A stretch of DNA of 5,531 bases from Dehalococcoidia bacterium (lineage in GTDB: Bacteria > Chloroflexota > Dehalococcoidia > UBA2979): NCBI GenBank assembly GCA_023228765.1, contig JALOAM010000186.1, forward strand, positions 1 through 5,531. Direction: 5' to 3'. Position numbers and translations under genes: made by a program. Below the pieces are notes generated by a model, which was given only the letters and a program-made list of their open reading frames with translations, was not told where the DNA came from and did no database searches. Every line of letters starts with the position of its first letter. Within the stretch, counting starts at the first letter, position 1. Of this stretch, positions 5,320 through 5,531 are shown in pieces.

Positions 5320-5355
5320 CGTCCGCCGACGGGGGAGGCGTCGCGGCTGATTCCT

Positions 5356-5531
5356 TTAGACGGGGAGGTCGGCCTCTACGTACTCGGCGTCCTCGATGTC
5401 GTCGGCGCTGTCGTCGTTCGCGTGCTCGGCCTCCGCGAGTCCCCGAGCCCTGGCGGCGTGCGCCTCCATCTGCACGGCGACCGCCGCCTCAACCAGATCG
5501 GCCGGGGTCTTGTCGGGGTTGTCGTCAAACC
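5356..5531 (-). CDS. C-terminal end of an unidentified acidic protein (5' end outside window)
   Basis: An open frame enters at the window edge and runs 57 complete codons to a TAA stop at 5358-5356. The peptide starts FDDNPDKTPADLVEAAVAVQ, continues through an Ala/Glu-rich helical stretch, and ends in a strongly acidic tail (DDSADDIEDAEYVEADLPV). GC-rich third positions match the neighbouring genes, which supports real coding. An acidic C-terminus ending in a hydrophobic tip is seen in single-stranded DNA-binding proteins, and acidic tails also occur in phage recombination proteins. Both would fit next to replication genes, but no diagnostic domain lies inside the window, so the function is unassigned. 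Only 51 bases separate its stop from the next start, so it is probably in the same operon. Confidence 0.7.
   Translation of the reverse strand, partial: FDDNPDKTPADLVEAAVAVQMEAHAARARGLAEAEHANDDSADDIEDAEYVEADLPV

Noticed and set aside
5325..5347. Possible hairpin between the partial gene and the 109-aa gene
   Set aside because: The stem needs a two-base bulge, and no T-run follows on the minus strand, so it is not a convincing terminator.

Overview
The window is a tightly packed, high-GC stretch of roughly two-thirds G+C by eye, with every supported gene on the minus strand, so it reads from 5531 down to 1. It looks like the early replication module of a temperate or lytic phage, or of a prophage, from a high-GC bacterium. 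The reasons are runs of small unknown ORFs, start/stop overlaps at most junctions (ATGA or TGATG), strong purine-rich ribosome sites, and a cluster of a winged-helix replication initiator, a DnaC-type helicase loader, a superfamily II helicase and a ParB-like DNA-binding protein. A ParB plus HTH protein of this kind is common in actinobacteria and their phages, but the sequence alone does not fix the host.

Layout in transcription order: the acidic C-terminal end of an unidentified protein (5356-5531, cut by the window edge); a 109-aa unknown with a helical middle and a strand-rich end (4975-5304); a 105-aa unknown with a possible HTH (4658-4975); a winged-helix replication initiator/replisome organizer (3759-4661); a DnaC/IstB-type AAA+ loader (2885-3928); a 42-aa single-pass membrane miniprotein (2760-2888); a DEAD/DEAH-type superfamily II helicase (1081-2763); a ParB-like protein (12-1034); and the first codons of another gene (1-12). 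The longest stretch without a gene is about 50 bases and no promoter or terminator stands out, so one polycistronic message starting upstream of the window is likely.

The most interesting structure lies inside the initiator gene. Between its N-terminal DNA-binding domain and its C-terminal domain are three exact 11-bp direct repeats at 22-bp spacing, followed by a perfect inverted pair of a one-base variant. The 22-bp period makes the protein read the three repeats in three different frames, so what is preserved is the DNA and not the peptide. On the gene's 3' side the array is flanked by a locally less GC-rich segment (about 52%). Iterons plus a low-GC segment inside the initiator gene, with the helicase loader gene next, is the layout of lambda O/ori/P, and I propose this is the replication origin. 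A second perfect palindrome (11-bp arms, 1-base centre) sits in the loader gene exactly where the initiator ORF ends.

Inferred working model: the initiator binds its own iterons, the adjacent low-GC DNA opens, the DnaC-like protein delivers a DnaB-type helicase (none is encoded here, so presumably host-derived), and the superfamily II helicase and ParB-like protein act later in fork processing, recombination, segregation or regulation.
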